64,000 nt of DNA. It comes from Hexactinellida sp. DTS-2022 (Eukaryota; Porifera; Hexactinellida). The notes below the pieces were generated by a model that saw only the letters and a program-made list of their open reading frames with translations, made no database searches and was not told the DNA's origin. The stretch lies in NCBI GenBank assembly GCA_028753945.1, contig JAPNXP010000010.1, positions 1,739,042 to 1,803,041 on the forward strand. Direction: 5' to 3'. Below, in pieces: positions 45,547 through 56,296 of this stretch. The position numbers and the translations under genes are program-made. How positions within the stretch are numbered: the first letter of the stretch is position 1; the number at the start of each line of letters is the position of its first letter.

Positions 45547-46270
45547 TATCATTAAAATATATTAATTCCAAATAAATGTATGGGTTTATTCACAGGATAT
45601 ACTTGGTTGGGAAATATTTGACTTGATATGCACTTAAGTGCTTTTATGTTCACTCCCATAAGATTATTCTATTCCTAAAGTCCATCTATTACCGCATCCA
45701 TGGTACATCTAATGTTAGGCCTTATATAGAGTAGGCTATGGTAGTATTTATTATAATGACAATGTACCCTATTTAATTTATTACTCATGTTAAAATACGA
45801 AAAATATTACTTAACGCCACTGTCTGCATATACAACAAGATATCTTAATTGACAAACCAATAGTACCTTGAGATGGAAAAGTAAGTTTGATGTTGCCTTA
45901 GTAGAGCCAGATATTTCTGATGGGCATAGCTTGCATTTAGCAGAAAAATTGCCTTCAACGCCTTCAGGCACATTGAAAAATCTGGAGATCAATGGGTAGT
46001 ACTTTGCCATTGTTGGGTAAACAACTTATATTAATCTACCCCGTGGTATATAATAAATAACATTAACTTATTATGGGTGTATAATTAATATTTTATTGTA
46101 TTTCTAAAGTATTTGAATATTGTAAATACTATTTGAAAGTATTTAAATACAAATACAAATACCTCATTTAGAGAAAGTTAAATACAAATACAGTACAAAT
46201 ACTTGAAAAATAGTATTTAAATACTCTCTAATACAAATACATATGTATTTGACCCATGTCTGACTGGAGG

Positions 46271-47698
46271 TAGCTTCTGGACCGATCACTTTATGAAAAA
46301 TAATGCAGAAAAATAATGCACCTCTCTAAAGTGAACATTTTGGCTGGTCCCCAGGATGTTCAATTTCGGAAGGTTTTACTGTGATATACAGAATTTATTT
46401 TCAATAAATTGGTGTAAGATATTTCACCATTCAAAGCCCCAAACTATTTATGTCGAGTTCTGTCAAGTTAACTCGTGGATTATATAATATAACAATTCAT
46501 TTAGCTATTCATTCCAGTTTCCCGAAATTTCCCGTCAATTTAGTTCCATTAGATACATTTTATCTTTTCAATTGACTTAAAGTCATCTTCTTGATCCATA
46601 TTTTGTGAGAGGGAGAGGTAATCCTTCGGTAAATGTTTTGTGAAAGGGAGAGGATTCCTAAATAACTAAAGAATAGATTGTGGTTTGTAATTGAGTCATA
46701 TTTCCGATGTAAATATAATTAATTGTGATTGTTCGTCAAGTTCAAGTTTCTATTGATTACTTTCTAAAATAACTAAAGGATAGATTGTGGTTTGTAATTG
46801 AGTCATATTTCCGATGTAAATAAGATTAAATTACTAAGGAATTATTGTGTTTCAATAGCAAGGTTTGCTCCATATTCCGGTTGCTGAGAATTCAGAAAAT
46901 CAGATCAGAATGTACACAAGATAACAAATTTCTGATGGTAAATCTGAAATCTGCATGGTCGATTCACCCAGGTTAGCCTTTTAAAGCAAGTTTCTAGCAA
47001 AAACAAGTTGTCAAAAACAAGTGTAAAAATATAATTTACGAAGCCATTGCGTGACCCCTAAATCAGTTCATAAATACCTGAAAAATTTTTACAATCATTT
47101 TATGACATATAGAAACTTCCTAGGGAGTCCCCATAAACATTTCAAAAATAAGATTTTTTGGGACACCCTACCCAACTCGTTTCGGGTGCCAAAAGTTCCC
47201 AAGTATGCTACATATTCGTTTGAATACCTTCCTATTTGTTCAATCAATTAGGAACATGCATACAAACAAGTACATAAATAAACCATAGTGTATAATAGTA
47301 TAGTTCAATATTCCTTCACCGCAAAGAGTACAGGGACTTGGAATAACTAAAGGACTCAGGTCAATCTGTAATGAAATTTAAACATATCAGAGGGAGCCAG
47401 AAATATAAAATAATGATCATATTAAAACTCACTGTATTTTTCTGAACCAGTTACCGGATTAATATTTTTCAAAACGTTGGAATTATCTGTTTGTCTAGGG
47501 CCATTTTGAAAAACTAATGGGCAACCCAAAAAATAGATATCAAAATCCTTCCAAAAACCTTAGGAAAAAGAGGCAAGAGATAAGAGGATAGTCAAATGTT
47601 TAAAATCAAAATATATACAAAGTGATCAAAGGAGATGATGGCTGCACTAACTCAATATTGTTATAACCATCTAATTTATAGTTTTTATAATAAATCTA
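46271..47698. other. No gene; ~60-bp direct repeat at 46663-46722 and 46766-46825
   Basis: AATAGATTGTGGTTTGTAAT through ATTTCCGATGTAAATA is repeated after about 103 bp, with AAGAATAG versus AAGGATAG at the start. A part near 47230-47285 resembles the inverted repeat at 988-1132. No credible coding. Confidence 0.6.
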
Positions 47699-48285
47699 CA
47701 TGGGTGGGCAGGGGCGGTCGCATGATTTGATAAAAGGGGGGGGTCTAATTTTACAAAACTCCAGAAATAATTTCTGAAGAGGCATTTCCGACAGGCATAA
47801 TTTCATTAGTTCAGAAAAAAGGGGCGGTCCGGACCCCCTGGACCCCCCCCCACTGGGACCGCCTCTGGGTGGGATTGGTTAACTGACTGAAAGTACGGTT
47901 ACAATTCGATTTCACGCCACCGAAAACCGGTTAACCTCCCATCCTAATCAATACAATTAATCCTCAATAAAAATTTGATTATACTACAGAATAAGACTCG
48001 GCTGTACTAAGTATAACCGCATAAGTATAATTACTGATACATTTCGTGCTTTAGGTAAATTTAAATCAATGTTCTCTAAGAGAATATATTAAGTGGTGAT
48101 GAGAAATTGATTTAGGATTAACATATTCTGAAAAAATTCAAAAAATCTCAAAAAAATTCAAACAATAATTTCCCAATAACTCTGCTGATATTCAACAGAC
48201 CGGATAACTGGTATATAACATCTCTAGACGTTAACCGATGTCAATAACGGTTAACCAGTTAGCCGCTTAACCGAATCCAGCCTTG
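47699..48285. mobile_element. GGTTAACC-rich MITE, copy C (interrupted)
   Basis: Lies in the opposite orientation to copy A: starts CATGGGTGGG, resumes as ATTGGTTAACTG after a nested MITE, and ends GAATCCAGCCTTG at 48285. The middle shares TTGATTATACTACAGAATAA with A and D. Flanking 7-mers do not match clearly. Confidence 0.8.
47709..47867. mobile_element. hAT-like MITE (CAGGGGCGGTC) nested in copy C
   Basis: About 158 bp with inverted ends CAGGGGCGGTCGCATG and (minus strand) CAGAGGCGGTCCCAG. Flanks GGGTGGG on both sides, compatible with an 8-bp duplication having one mismatch (GGGTGGGC / GGGTGGGA). Confidence 0.8.
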
Positions 48286-48569
48286 AACTAAAAAAAAAAA
48301 TGAGTTGATTTAAAAAGAAATAATTTTCAATGAACTAATTTAATCAATCAAATAAGTCTTGATTTGCACATAGATGGCAAAATTTCTAATAGAAAATTGA
48401 AAACTAAAGATAGAGCAATTGTGATTTATTTCTCCGGGTAGATAATGATCAAAAAATCGGATTTAGATTTATATTTGTTGATATAAAATAAATGACAGTT
48501 AGGCCACAGAAAACAAATAACTTGTTCATCAACCCCGCCCGTCCCAATATTTATCGTCCGTCCGACAAT

Positions 48570-48932
48570 CATAGGCGTCAAACTTTCCAATCTTTCTAAA
48601 ATCTGGAGAGGGGGCAGCCAGGGAACAATAAAAAGACAATAAATAAGCAAACCACCCATAATTTTAAAAATAAAACGCGAAAACGCAGGGTCTTTCCAAC
48701 AGAACGCAAAAAATGCAAGTAAGATGTATATTTACTGAGAAAGATTTATGCAACCTAACATTTGGGGGCAAATTGAAACCTATTATCCTTCACTGCTTCA
48801 ACTAATTTTCATGACAAACACCAGCTGTAGGGACGAAATCTGGGGGGGGGGGGCAACCACCTATGCTGCCCCCACACCGAATTTTTCCGTAGGGCAGCCC
48901 CCCCCCCCGCCGCCCCTACAATGACGCCTATG
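48570..48932. mobile_element. hAT-like MITE, CATAGGCGTC family, copy 2
   Basis: 363 bp with ends CATAGGCGTCAAACTTT and (minus strand) CATAGGCGTCATTGTAG, flanked by the perfect 8-bp duplication CCGACAAT (48562-48569, 48933-48940). The open frame on the minus strand at 48426-48659 overlaps its left end and is not a gene. Confidence 0.92.
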
Positions 48933-48963
48933 CCGACAATAAATATTGTTTTATTAGGCAAAC

Positions 48964-50313
48964 CATGGCCTACTTAATATACGGCTATATACACTAACCG
49001 GCCAAAAGTATTTGAACAGCAATAATTTGCATTTAGACATTTGAGGTTATACAAGCATAATAACATTAGTGGGTGCTACAAAATGGATATTTACATGAAA
49101 CGATATGTAAAGTATTATAAAACAACAAAATATCAAATTTACATTTTTATGGAGGCGTTAAACTCATTAAATATTTAATTAGGTAATTAAATAAAATATT
49201 TGTTATCATTAAGATGCAATGTTAATCTATTTATTCTGATAGCAGATTTGAATTCCACATGGTTTGATTACTCTAAGTGCATAATTTCAAATCAATCCGA
49301 ATATTTTCCACTGTGATACAGCCACATTTCAATTTGTGCCACTTATGCCACAAGTGGCCGTGGCAGAAACACTTATGCCACTTCGTGGTTATTTTCAAAA
49401 TTGAATTGAAATCACTATATTTTGTAATGTATATCTATAGTAAGATATTTATAGTCATTTCAGAGTAGTTTAGATAGCCGTTAATAAGTTGCCAGACGAG
49501 TATTGTGTGTGCATTAAAATCCCCATTGTTCAAATACTTTTGGCCGGTTAGTGTATGTTCCCGAGAAGGCCAAGAAAGAAGAAGGCCAGTTTCTAATTTT
49601 CATTTTAGGATAAACTATGCCTCCTATTGTTGTTATTTGGGTTGTATATGGGGTAATCAACCATTGCGAGTCCAATGGAACCACTTTTGAGAATCTCAAT
49701 TTGTGGTTAAGCTGTTTAGGCGCAATTTAATGATGACGGTAACAATTTATGGTAAATGAATTTTTTTCAAATAACATTAATTTCAGTTTCTTCCTACTTC
49801 CTAATAATTTTATAATAGGAATACTAATATAGGGATATATTTCATACCCCAAAGGCTACTAAATCACAAAATGGCGACATTCTAAAAAAAATGAAAAATT
49901 ATAAAGCAACCACATGCTAAAATACAAGTAGTATCCGAATTAAAACTTACTATTTTCGTACATAAAACGTATATAATTGCTGGTTTATATATATTCATTA
50001 TCAATATATATCCGGAAAATGTATTCGAAGTATATTAGCAAATTATTTTCATTTTCTCGCAGTTCTCTATACTCAAATTTTATATTTTTGTATATTTGTG
50101 GTGTCATCATTAAATTGCGCCTAAACAGCTTAACCACAAATCTGAGATTCTCAAAAGTGGTTCCATTGGACTCGCAATGGTTGATTACCCCATATACAAC
50201 CCAAATAACAACAATAGGAGGCATAGTTTATCCTAAAATGAAAATTAGAAACTGGCCTTCTTCTTTCTTGGCCTTCTCGGGAACATATATAGCCGTCTAT
50301 TAAGTAGGCCATT
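48964..50313. mobile_element. P-type MITE (CATGGCCTAC family), copy 3
   Basis: Ends CATGGCCTACTTAATATACG (48964) and (minus strand) ATGGCCTACTTAATAGACGG. Flanks GGCAAAC and AGCAAAC agree at six of seven. Arms of ~260 bp (49554-49790 with 50095-50313) carry TGGTTCCATTGGACTCGCAA in inverse orientation. A Tc1-like MITE splits the left arm. The opposite-strand frames at 49514 and 49977 are the two arms. Confidence 0.88.
48992..49553. mobile_element. Tc1/mariner-like MITE, copy 3 (nested)
   Basis: 562 bp in a TA duplication. Ends CACTAACCGGCCAAAAGTAT on both strands are identical for the first 20 bases, making this the best preserved copy. Inserted in the left arm of the P-type MITE. Confidence 0.94.
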
Positions 50314-50378
50314 AGCAAACATAATGCTCAAATAAAGAATTTCCTATATTATTAAATATTTCGAGGATCCCTCATCCT

Positions 50379-50483
50379 CATAGGCGTCGGAAGGCTCCGG
50401 AGCGGGCAAATCGGTTCCGTGCCCGCTACATTCACCGGGAAGCCCGGGCCATGCCGGGTAGCCGGGTGGGTCCGACGCCTATG
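50379..50483. mobile_element. 105-bp hAT-like MITE, CATAGGCGTC family, copy 3
   Basis: Ends CATAGGCGTCGGA / TCCGACGCCTATG with perfect 8-bp duplication CTCATCCT (50371-50378, 50484-50491). GC-rich, CCCGG-containing interior like copy 1 at 19581. Confidence 0.94.
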
Positions 50484-50769
50484 CTCATCCTTCCTTAAAA
50501 TTTTGAATCTTGACGGTACTATATATATATATATATATTTGACTTTCAAAGTTTAGTGAACAACATCTTTGTTTATATGTATCAGTCCAAAATAACTTGT
50601 GGATAAATAACATAATATACTATCATTTTTAGTCAAATAGCTCGCCAATCTCTTGTAAGTGAATAAAAATACATTCCATATCCCGTCCCAAATTTCTCGA
50701 AAAATATTGATGATTAATTTATTTTATCTTGATTTATAAGTAAATTAGTACCTATCTTGTTTTACCAGC

Positions 50770-50876
50770 TATAGAAACATATTTAAGCTAAATGCCCCCC
50801 TACCCTTCAATAAAAAGCCTGTGGCGAAGGCCTCGTGGCCCCCCAGGGGGCCGATGGCCCCGGTTGAGAAACGCTG
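50770..50876. mobile_element. hAT end fragment (GGTTGAGAAACGCTG)
   Basis: GGCCCCGGTTGAGAAACGCTG at 50857-50877 is the reverse of the widespread hAT end CAGCGTTTCTCAACC. A GGGGGCC palindromic stretch precedes it. The other end was not found. Confidence 0.6.
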
Positions 50877-50939
50877 GTCTACCCAAACAAGTATACAATG
50901 CATAAATATATTAATGACTGCTTATCAAAGGCGCAAAGT

Positions 50940-51255
50940 TTTACAAGTCTGAGGTTATATTTGGGGGGGCGCGGAGCGAGTGTAGTGAGCGACTTTTGGG
51001 GGCTTGCCCCTTTCCCCTCGAAAATAATTGATTGCAACAAATGCCATTTTTGAATGAATTATACGATATTTTACTATCCTAATTATATTGAACATTCAAC
51101 ATTTTATATCCAAGCAACCAATTTGCACTTGATGAGGCAAGATACTCAACTTAAAAAGATTATAATTGAACGAACTGGTCTCCAGATAGCAAGGCTATCA
51201 ATGTCTTCCATGCAGATGAAAATTACTTCATCAAAATTTTTCTAGATGGAATGTA
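50940..51255. other. No gene; G-rich stretch at 50967-51010
   Basis: GCGGAGCGAGTGTAGTGAGC followed by GGGGGCTTGCCCC resembles part of the hAT MITE at 10276 (GGGGGCTTGCCCC, TCGCTCGCTACGCTCGC). It may be a fragment of that family. Confidence 0.45.
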
Positions 51256-51670
51256 CACTTACCGACCAAAAGTATTTGAACAACAGGAATTTTATTACAG
51301 ACACAATATACTACTTGTAGCTAATAAAGGACTGCTCAAACTAGTCCGAAATACTTTAAATATCTTTTTATATTTAGACATTTCCTAAGATTGTCATTTT
51401 AAGTAATTTGTATTAATGGGAAATATGGCTTATCTCAGTAGATAATAATCGTAATTATTAGAAATTATGCAACTAGAAGAATTCGACTATGTGATATTCA
51501 AATTTTCGCATAATGATCAGAAATTCTACATTTAATTAGCTAATTAAATAGTTAATCAGTTTAAATTCAAAAATAGTGTGATTTTATTTTCTTAACAAAC
51601 GTTTTATGCCAATATCCATGTCTAATTATCTACAAATGTTATTATGCCTCTGGAAGGTTTAATGTATGAA
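51256..51670. mobile_element. Tc1/mariner-like MITE, copy 4 (right end lost)
   Basis: Left end CACTTACCGACCAAAAGTAT after TA. Body matches the other copies (TTAATTAGCTAATTAAATAG, AACGTTTTATG). It is cut at about 51670 by the next element, and no right end is found beyond it. Confidence 0.85.
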
Positions 51671-52612
51671 TGTTGCTGTGTATATGTTCTTTTGGTGTAC
51701 ATGCATGTACTCCAGTGTATATGCACTTTCTGCACTATAATGGCTATAAGTGTATATACATCAGTGTATACGCACACTTGTTTATTTTTAATGTCAATCT
51801 GTGCTTATGAATTTAAACTAGTTATTGTGAATTCCTGTGTATCTAGTTATGATATAACAATGATTCTGAAATTGTACATATATTTGCTCGATGTAATATA
51901 GTTAGTATTATACATACGAGCCCTTCGGTCTCGATCGCTTTGCGACAGATCGGTACTACGCACCTTAAGTTAACGGCCGCTGTGCGGCCTTACTCCTCAC
52001 ACTTTCTGCCATTGAAAATGGTAGAAAGGGACGTTATATAAATCCTTTTATAAGATTTCCATAGTTCTAACTTGTTTTCATATTCTAAATTTATAAATAC
52101 GAAATTCGTGTTCAGCATACATGCAATTGTAGGATGCATTGCTGGGAATATAATTATAATTAACTTCAAAGAATTTGTGTTTATAGAAATGCATTGAATG
52201 ATTATAATTGTATCTTATCAAATAGAATCAAAATTATCAAATGTTATACTGTCAAAACCGGTGTATTCTAAACAATTCTTTTCATGGAAATAAAGTAAGA
52301 AAAATCCGATAGTTAGAATAAACCGATTGAAAATAAAACAAAATTGGAATTTCTTACACATTTAGAATAAATAGAAAACGATTAGTTACAAAAAACTGGG
52401 GTTAGAAAAACCTGTTTCGACTGAATCATAACTAGATAGATACACAGGAATTCACAATACTTAATTAAAATTTATAAGCACCCATTGACATTAAAAATAA
52501 GTAAAAGTGCGTATACACTAGTGTATATACACTTGTAGCCAATATAGTTCATAAAGTGCATATACACCAGTGCACATGCATGTACACCAAAAGTGCATAT
52601 ACACTTGCAACA
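51671..52612. mobile_element. Foldback-type MITE with TGTTGC ends
   Basis: 942 bp. Left TGTTGCTGTGTATATG and (minus strand) TGTTGCAAGTGTATATGC begin ~200-bp inverted arms (51671-51875, 52415-52612) sharing TTTTGGTGTACATGCATGT and CACAGGAATTCACAAT. Short GTGTATATGCACT units repeat in the arms. The loop has GGCCGCTGTGCGGCC and TTCTACCATTTTCAATGG hairpins. The open frame at 51644-51901 is arm sequence. Confidence 0.82.
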
Positions 52613-53065
52613 ATATCACCATATTACTAATATGGATTTTGGAGAGATTTGAGAAAATATTCCAAACCAATCAAAAAATCCGTAAACCCCATTCGGACCC
52701 TCTTTTCCAACTATCATTATAAAAAACTATAGAACAACTCTAAACCGTCGATCTGGTAGGGCAAGCCTTCTTAGCAATTGATCAAATAAATAAGTTATTG
52801 TCAGTTCTCTTTAAATGTCCACTTCTCTATTTGTCCAATTGAATTTGATTGTACATTTATCATCCAGAATAATCAAGTTATACTCGTTTCCTTAAACATT
52901 TATAGATCTAATAATCCACTTCTGAATTATAATTCTCTACTAGTCCACTTATGTGATTGGTTAAATTTCTTAGCGTGTTTCTATTAATTTAGATACTGTA
53001 TAATGTATATGCGAGATTGTTTCAATAGCGTCGATAATATTTACGCTAACGTCTTCATGGGGACC
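52613..53065. other. No recognisable feature
   Basis: AT-rich DNA between two MITEs without supported coding or repeats. Confidence 0.5.
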
Positions 53066-53073
53066 CTCTAACT

Positions 53074-53209
53074 CAGGGGTTTTTTAAGCTTAGACCTTGG
53101 TGTAACACAACACTGCAGCGGCCGCGGCCGCGGCCGACCCGAAAAGTGGTGTAATTCCAAAAGATCTTGGTGCAATATTTACACCAAGATCGGCCTAAAA
53201 AAAACAGTG
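53074..53209. mobile_element. 136-bp hAT-like MITE with a GGCCGC palindrome
   Basis: Starts CAGGGGTTTTTTAAGC; the minus-strand end reads CACTGTTTTTTTTAGGC. Both continue into CTTGGTGTAA. Flanks CTCTAACT and CTCTAAGT agree at seven of eight. GCGGCCGCGGCCGCGGCCG at 53118-53136 is self-complementary. Confidence 0.85.
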
Positions 53210-54508
53210 CTCTAAGTACAGTTGGACTAGTAGATTGACGATCCGTATTACCAGCGCACAATTCCTACTCCTAATAGTCTGCTACATAACCTCAAATAAA
53301 ATTGATTGTACCATAGCCTACTTTACATAGGGGCTAAAAGTGAACTACGAATTTGGTACCATGTATGCGGTCGAAGATGGATGGAGTGTTCGAAATATTA
53401 ATGGTATATTCTAACCTGAAATTTGATAGCAACTAAATGTTTTAAAGTGAGTTCACTCGGTTTAAGATAATCCGAAGGATATTTTTCCTCTACGAATAAA
53501 TGATTTAAATACTGGAAGTAGATATGATCATTTTCTCTTAACTACTGGATAATACTTGAAATAAATATTGACTGAATAGTAGTATATGTCTTTAATAATC
53601 ACCAAATACAAACAACAAATATTTAACATAGCTTTAATAATAAAAACAGGTTAAATATACTTCTGCGTAGTATATATAAATAAAGTTATTTATTAGGTAT
53701 CGTTTGATAGTATAAATACCTTCTGTCATAAATAAAGTACTAGAGAAATTACTAAAACACGAGTCCTGAACTAACTTATTTCGAATTAAAAAAAGCTTAC
53801 GATTCTCAACGCCCTTTGAGACTACGATCGAGTTGAAATTTTTAACTTTATCAACTATCAAACATTGCTGGCAAAAATACCAGCCTACGTACAATTTACC
53901 AACCACATACTCCACAAGATGCACATGAATTTCTCCAGATTTCAAAAATTTCAGCATTCTCTAAATAATTGAGAGTAAGATCCACTAGAATCTTCCGTGA
54001 TGGACCGTTTAAGAAGACGCTCATCAGCTCGCTATAATGTTCGATGATGATAAAAATTTGGCAAACAACTTTGATTGAATCCAATGCTATCTCAGATGGA
54101 TATTTTACACCTCCACGATCAGAAAGTTCTATAAGCTTAAACTGAGGAGTGGATGTATCATCAATAATTAGAAAATCTTGGCATATATGAAAATGATTAT
54201 GTTTCAGGTAGTGATGTGTCGTATAACCAGCAATAAAAGCTAATGACTGAAGCAGTTGGGTGTCACATTCTAAGATGGATAAAACTGATATTTCATTCAA
54301 AAAAGGATCAAGGTTCGTCTCTGTTTGGGATTCTACAATATCTGAAGATGAAAATAGTTGAATAAAATCTTGTAAAGAGTGGATACTAGATTCAAGGTGG
54401 CTTGAGAAAATTCCCAAGATGTTTGAAACCTTTAGACGACGTTCCGTTTCTAACATTTGAAGGTATGAAATATGGTCATTAGCGCCGGACATTAAACTTA
54501 AACGATAC

Positions 54509-55005
54509 CAGGGGTGGATCTAGCCTATAAAAATTTCGGGGGGGGTGCAAATTTTGGATGGGTGTAGTTTGGAGGGGTGCAAATTTTTTATCGGCCAAGT
54601 GTTCAAAAATTAGGACAACAATTCAAAATAGGACGAAATTTTCGAAATAGGAAACATTTTATATTTGGTGGCGCCAGTGCTCGACAAATTAGGTGGTTTG
54701 GTGGCTTTAGCCACCAAAATCTTTTCTAAGCCACCAAATTTTGCCTTTGGTGGCTTAACAATTCTACCATAAATTGTGTATAATTTGACTGTGTAGATTA
54801 TATTTTTCGTTGCATCATTTGTTATTAACATTAGTGTTGTTTTACGGCATTGGAACTTTGATAAGTCATCAGTGGTTTGTTATACCAGCAGTTGTTTATT
54901 CCTTAGCCACCAGAAAAAGTGAGGTGGTGACTTAATTAGCCACCATCAAAATTTCATTTTGTCGAGCACTGGTGGGCACCCCCTCTCTCTAGATCCTCCA
55001 CCACC
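54509..55005. mobile_element. hAT-like MITE in P3
   Basis: Starts CAGGGGTGGATCTAGCC; the minus-strand end reads GGTGGTGGAGGATCTAG. Flanks AACGATAC and AAAGATAC agree at seven of eight. It splits the transposase frame between LEHHFGLY and MSGAN. A second MITE is nested at 54675. Confidence 0.8.
54675..54971. mobile_element. Nested MITE (CAGTGCTCGACAAA ends, GCCACC motifs)
   Basis: 297 bp with inverted ends CAGTGCTCGACAAATTAG and (minus strand) CAGTGCTCGACAAAATG. Inside, TGGTGGCTTWAGCCACCA-like motifs recur in both orientations. The 8-bp duplication is not clear. Confidence 0.78.
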
Positions 55006-55212
55006 AAAGATACAGACCAAAATGGTGCTCTAGAAGGTCTGTCAGTAAGAAAGATGTTAAGAGATAAAAAATTCACAATTTTCCACCAGATGATTAGATA
55101 TTTGGGGTAAAGCAAAACAAGAATGTCTAAAGTTAGTAAAGATTTGGAGACTTAATTTTCCTTCCTTTCAAGGGAGTGATCCAGGCTTCTAACCAATAGA
55201 CAACTGACTCAA

Positions 55213-55615
55213 CAAGACTGGATTCGGATAACCGTTACTGACATCGGTTAACGGTTAGAGATATTTTAACCAGTTAGCAGATCTGTTGATTATCAGCAGA
55301 GTTATTGGGAATTATTGTATAAGTACCTATTAAGATTTTTATATTTTATGAGAATATGTTAATCATAAATAATTTCTTATCACCACTTAATAAATTCTCT
55401 TAGAGAACATAGAGTAAATTAACCTAAAGCACGAAATGCATCAGTTAATATACTTTTGTGGTTATACTTTATACAGCTGAGTCTTATTCTGTAGTGTAAT
55501 CAAATTTATATAATGGATTTATTGTATTGAGTAAGATGGACGGTTAACCGGTTAACCGCGGCGAGAAATTGAATTGTAACCGTAGCCTCAGATCGGTTAA
55601 CCAACCCCATCCTTG
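55213..55615. mobile_element. GGTTAACC-rich MITE, copy D
   Basis: 403 bp, ends CAAGACTGGATTCGGATAAC and (minus strand) CAAGGATGGGGTTGGTTAAC. Flanks GACTCAA and GCCTCAA agree at six of seven. It interrupts the P3 transposase frame; comparison with P1 and P2 shows that cutting it out with one 7-mer restores the alignment. Confidence 0.88.
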
Positions 55616-56296
55616 GCCTCAAAAAGGAAATCGCTCGTCATTAACCACGAATGGGCTAGAGAATTTAAACGGACATGCTTTTATGGAATGTTTACATTAA
55701 AAAATTTCCAGAGCGAGAGAAGAATTTGGAAAAATTTGAGTTATCAGTTTGTAATTCTGGACAACGTAGGTCACTTTGAACAGTTAAAGCAGCTACTGTT
55801 GATTCATGAATAATTATTAAGGCAAGATTGACATTTGGAGCTCTAGAATAGAAGGGTAATATGATTTCAAAGTTAGGCGCGATGCAAGTTTGGCTAAACT
55901 ATGTTTCTCTAAATTGCAAAGGACTCTGAAATCCAAAAAAGCTGAACATAATCTCAAAGGAAGGAACAGTAATCTGTGTGAATTTGTCTAAATCAGGATA
56001 AGGAAACGTTTTGCTGTCAGATATTTGATTGAACCAATGATTTCGAATAGTTTTTAGAATGTGGACAAAATCAAACGTAAGAAAAAGTGGCCTGTAGATA
56101 TCATAATTATGAGGTACTCGAGTCTCTAGCTTACCAACAAGGGAAACAATTTGAACAGTTTCACGTTTAGAGGATAGTTATCAGTTGAAATTGCCTGAAA
56201 AAGTATTTCACAAAGTTCTATATCTTCAATACAAGATTGTATAACAGAAAATATCTTTTATGCAGAAATAGACGTGCATGGCAAATTGGCAATAAA

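Larger units (their letters stand above)
42009..45740 (+). mobile_element. P-superfamily DNA transposon P2
   Basis: 3732 bp, ends CATAGCCTACTCAATATAAG and (minus strand) CATAGCCTACTCTATATAAG, flanked by the perfect 7-bp repeat GTAGTAT (42002-42008, 45741-45747). It sits in the intron of the hAT transposase gene in opposite orientation. Its right part holds a GA microsatellite and a pogo-type MITE. Confidence 0.93.
40368..46010 (-). pseudogene. hAT transposase with N-terminal BED zinc finger (two exons)
   Basis: Exon 1 (46010-45867) begins with an ATG and encodes most of a BED finger: FSAKCKLCPSEISGSTKATS, then NLLFHLK, and ends at a donor GTAC. Exon 2 starts at 41969 after TTTTCAG and supplies the missing histidine (RKH), so the finger is split by the intron. 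Exon 2 continues with VTIDLWT (first catalytic Asp), VTDNAANM (second), a WNSQL stretch, and the C-terminal dimerisation domain ESDPLSFWKSHTSKFPTLSL to KIFRPERCRLTDQPFEQLMF. Frame changes near 41620, 41440 and 40970 inactivate it. P2 occupies the intron. The Gly-Lys-Arg stretch SSDPGKRLFS replaces the usual ASERVFS. Confidence 0.85.
37676..46262 (-). mobile_element. hAT transposon with BED finger, expanded by nested insertions
   Basis: Outer ends CAGACATGGGGTCAAATAC (37676) and, on the minus strand, CAGACATGGGTCAAATAC (46262). Flanks ATTGGAGG (37668-37675) and ACTGGAGG (46263-46270) agree at seven of eight positions. Arrays of ATACAAATACAAAT lie beside both ends. A complete hAT transposase gene lies on the minus strand between them. 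Insertions: pogo MITE 37931-38103, foldback 38114-40166, P2 42009-45740. Without them the element is about 2.6 kb, normal for hAT. Confidence 0.88.

Noticed and set aside
49514..50303. Two similar 60-108 codon proteins on opposite strands
   Set aside because: They are the two inverted arms of the P-type MITE read on opposite strands.
51644..51901. 85-codon Cys- and Tyr-rich open frame resembling a secreted peptide
   Set aside because: It consists of the GTGTATATGCACT arm repeat of the foldback MITE at 51671.
53118..53136. CpG island or promoter at the GCGGCCGC run
   Set aside because: Only 19 bp and inside a 136-bp MITE with its own ends.
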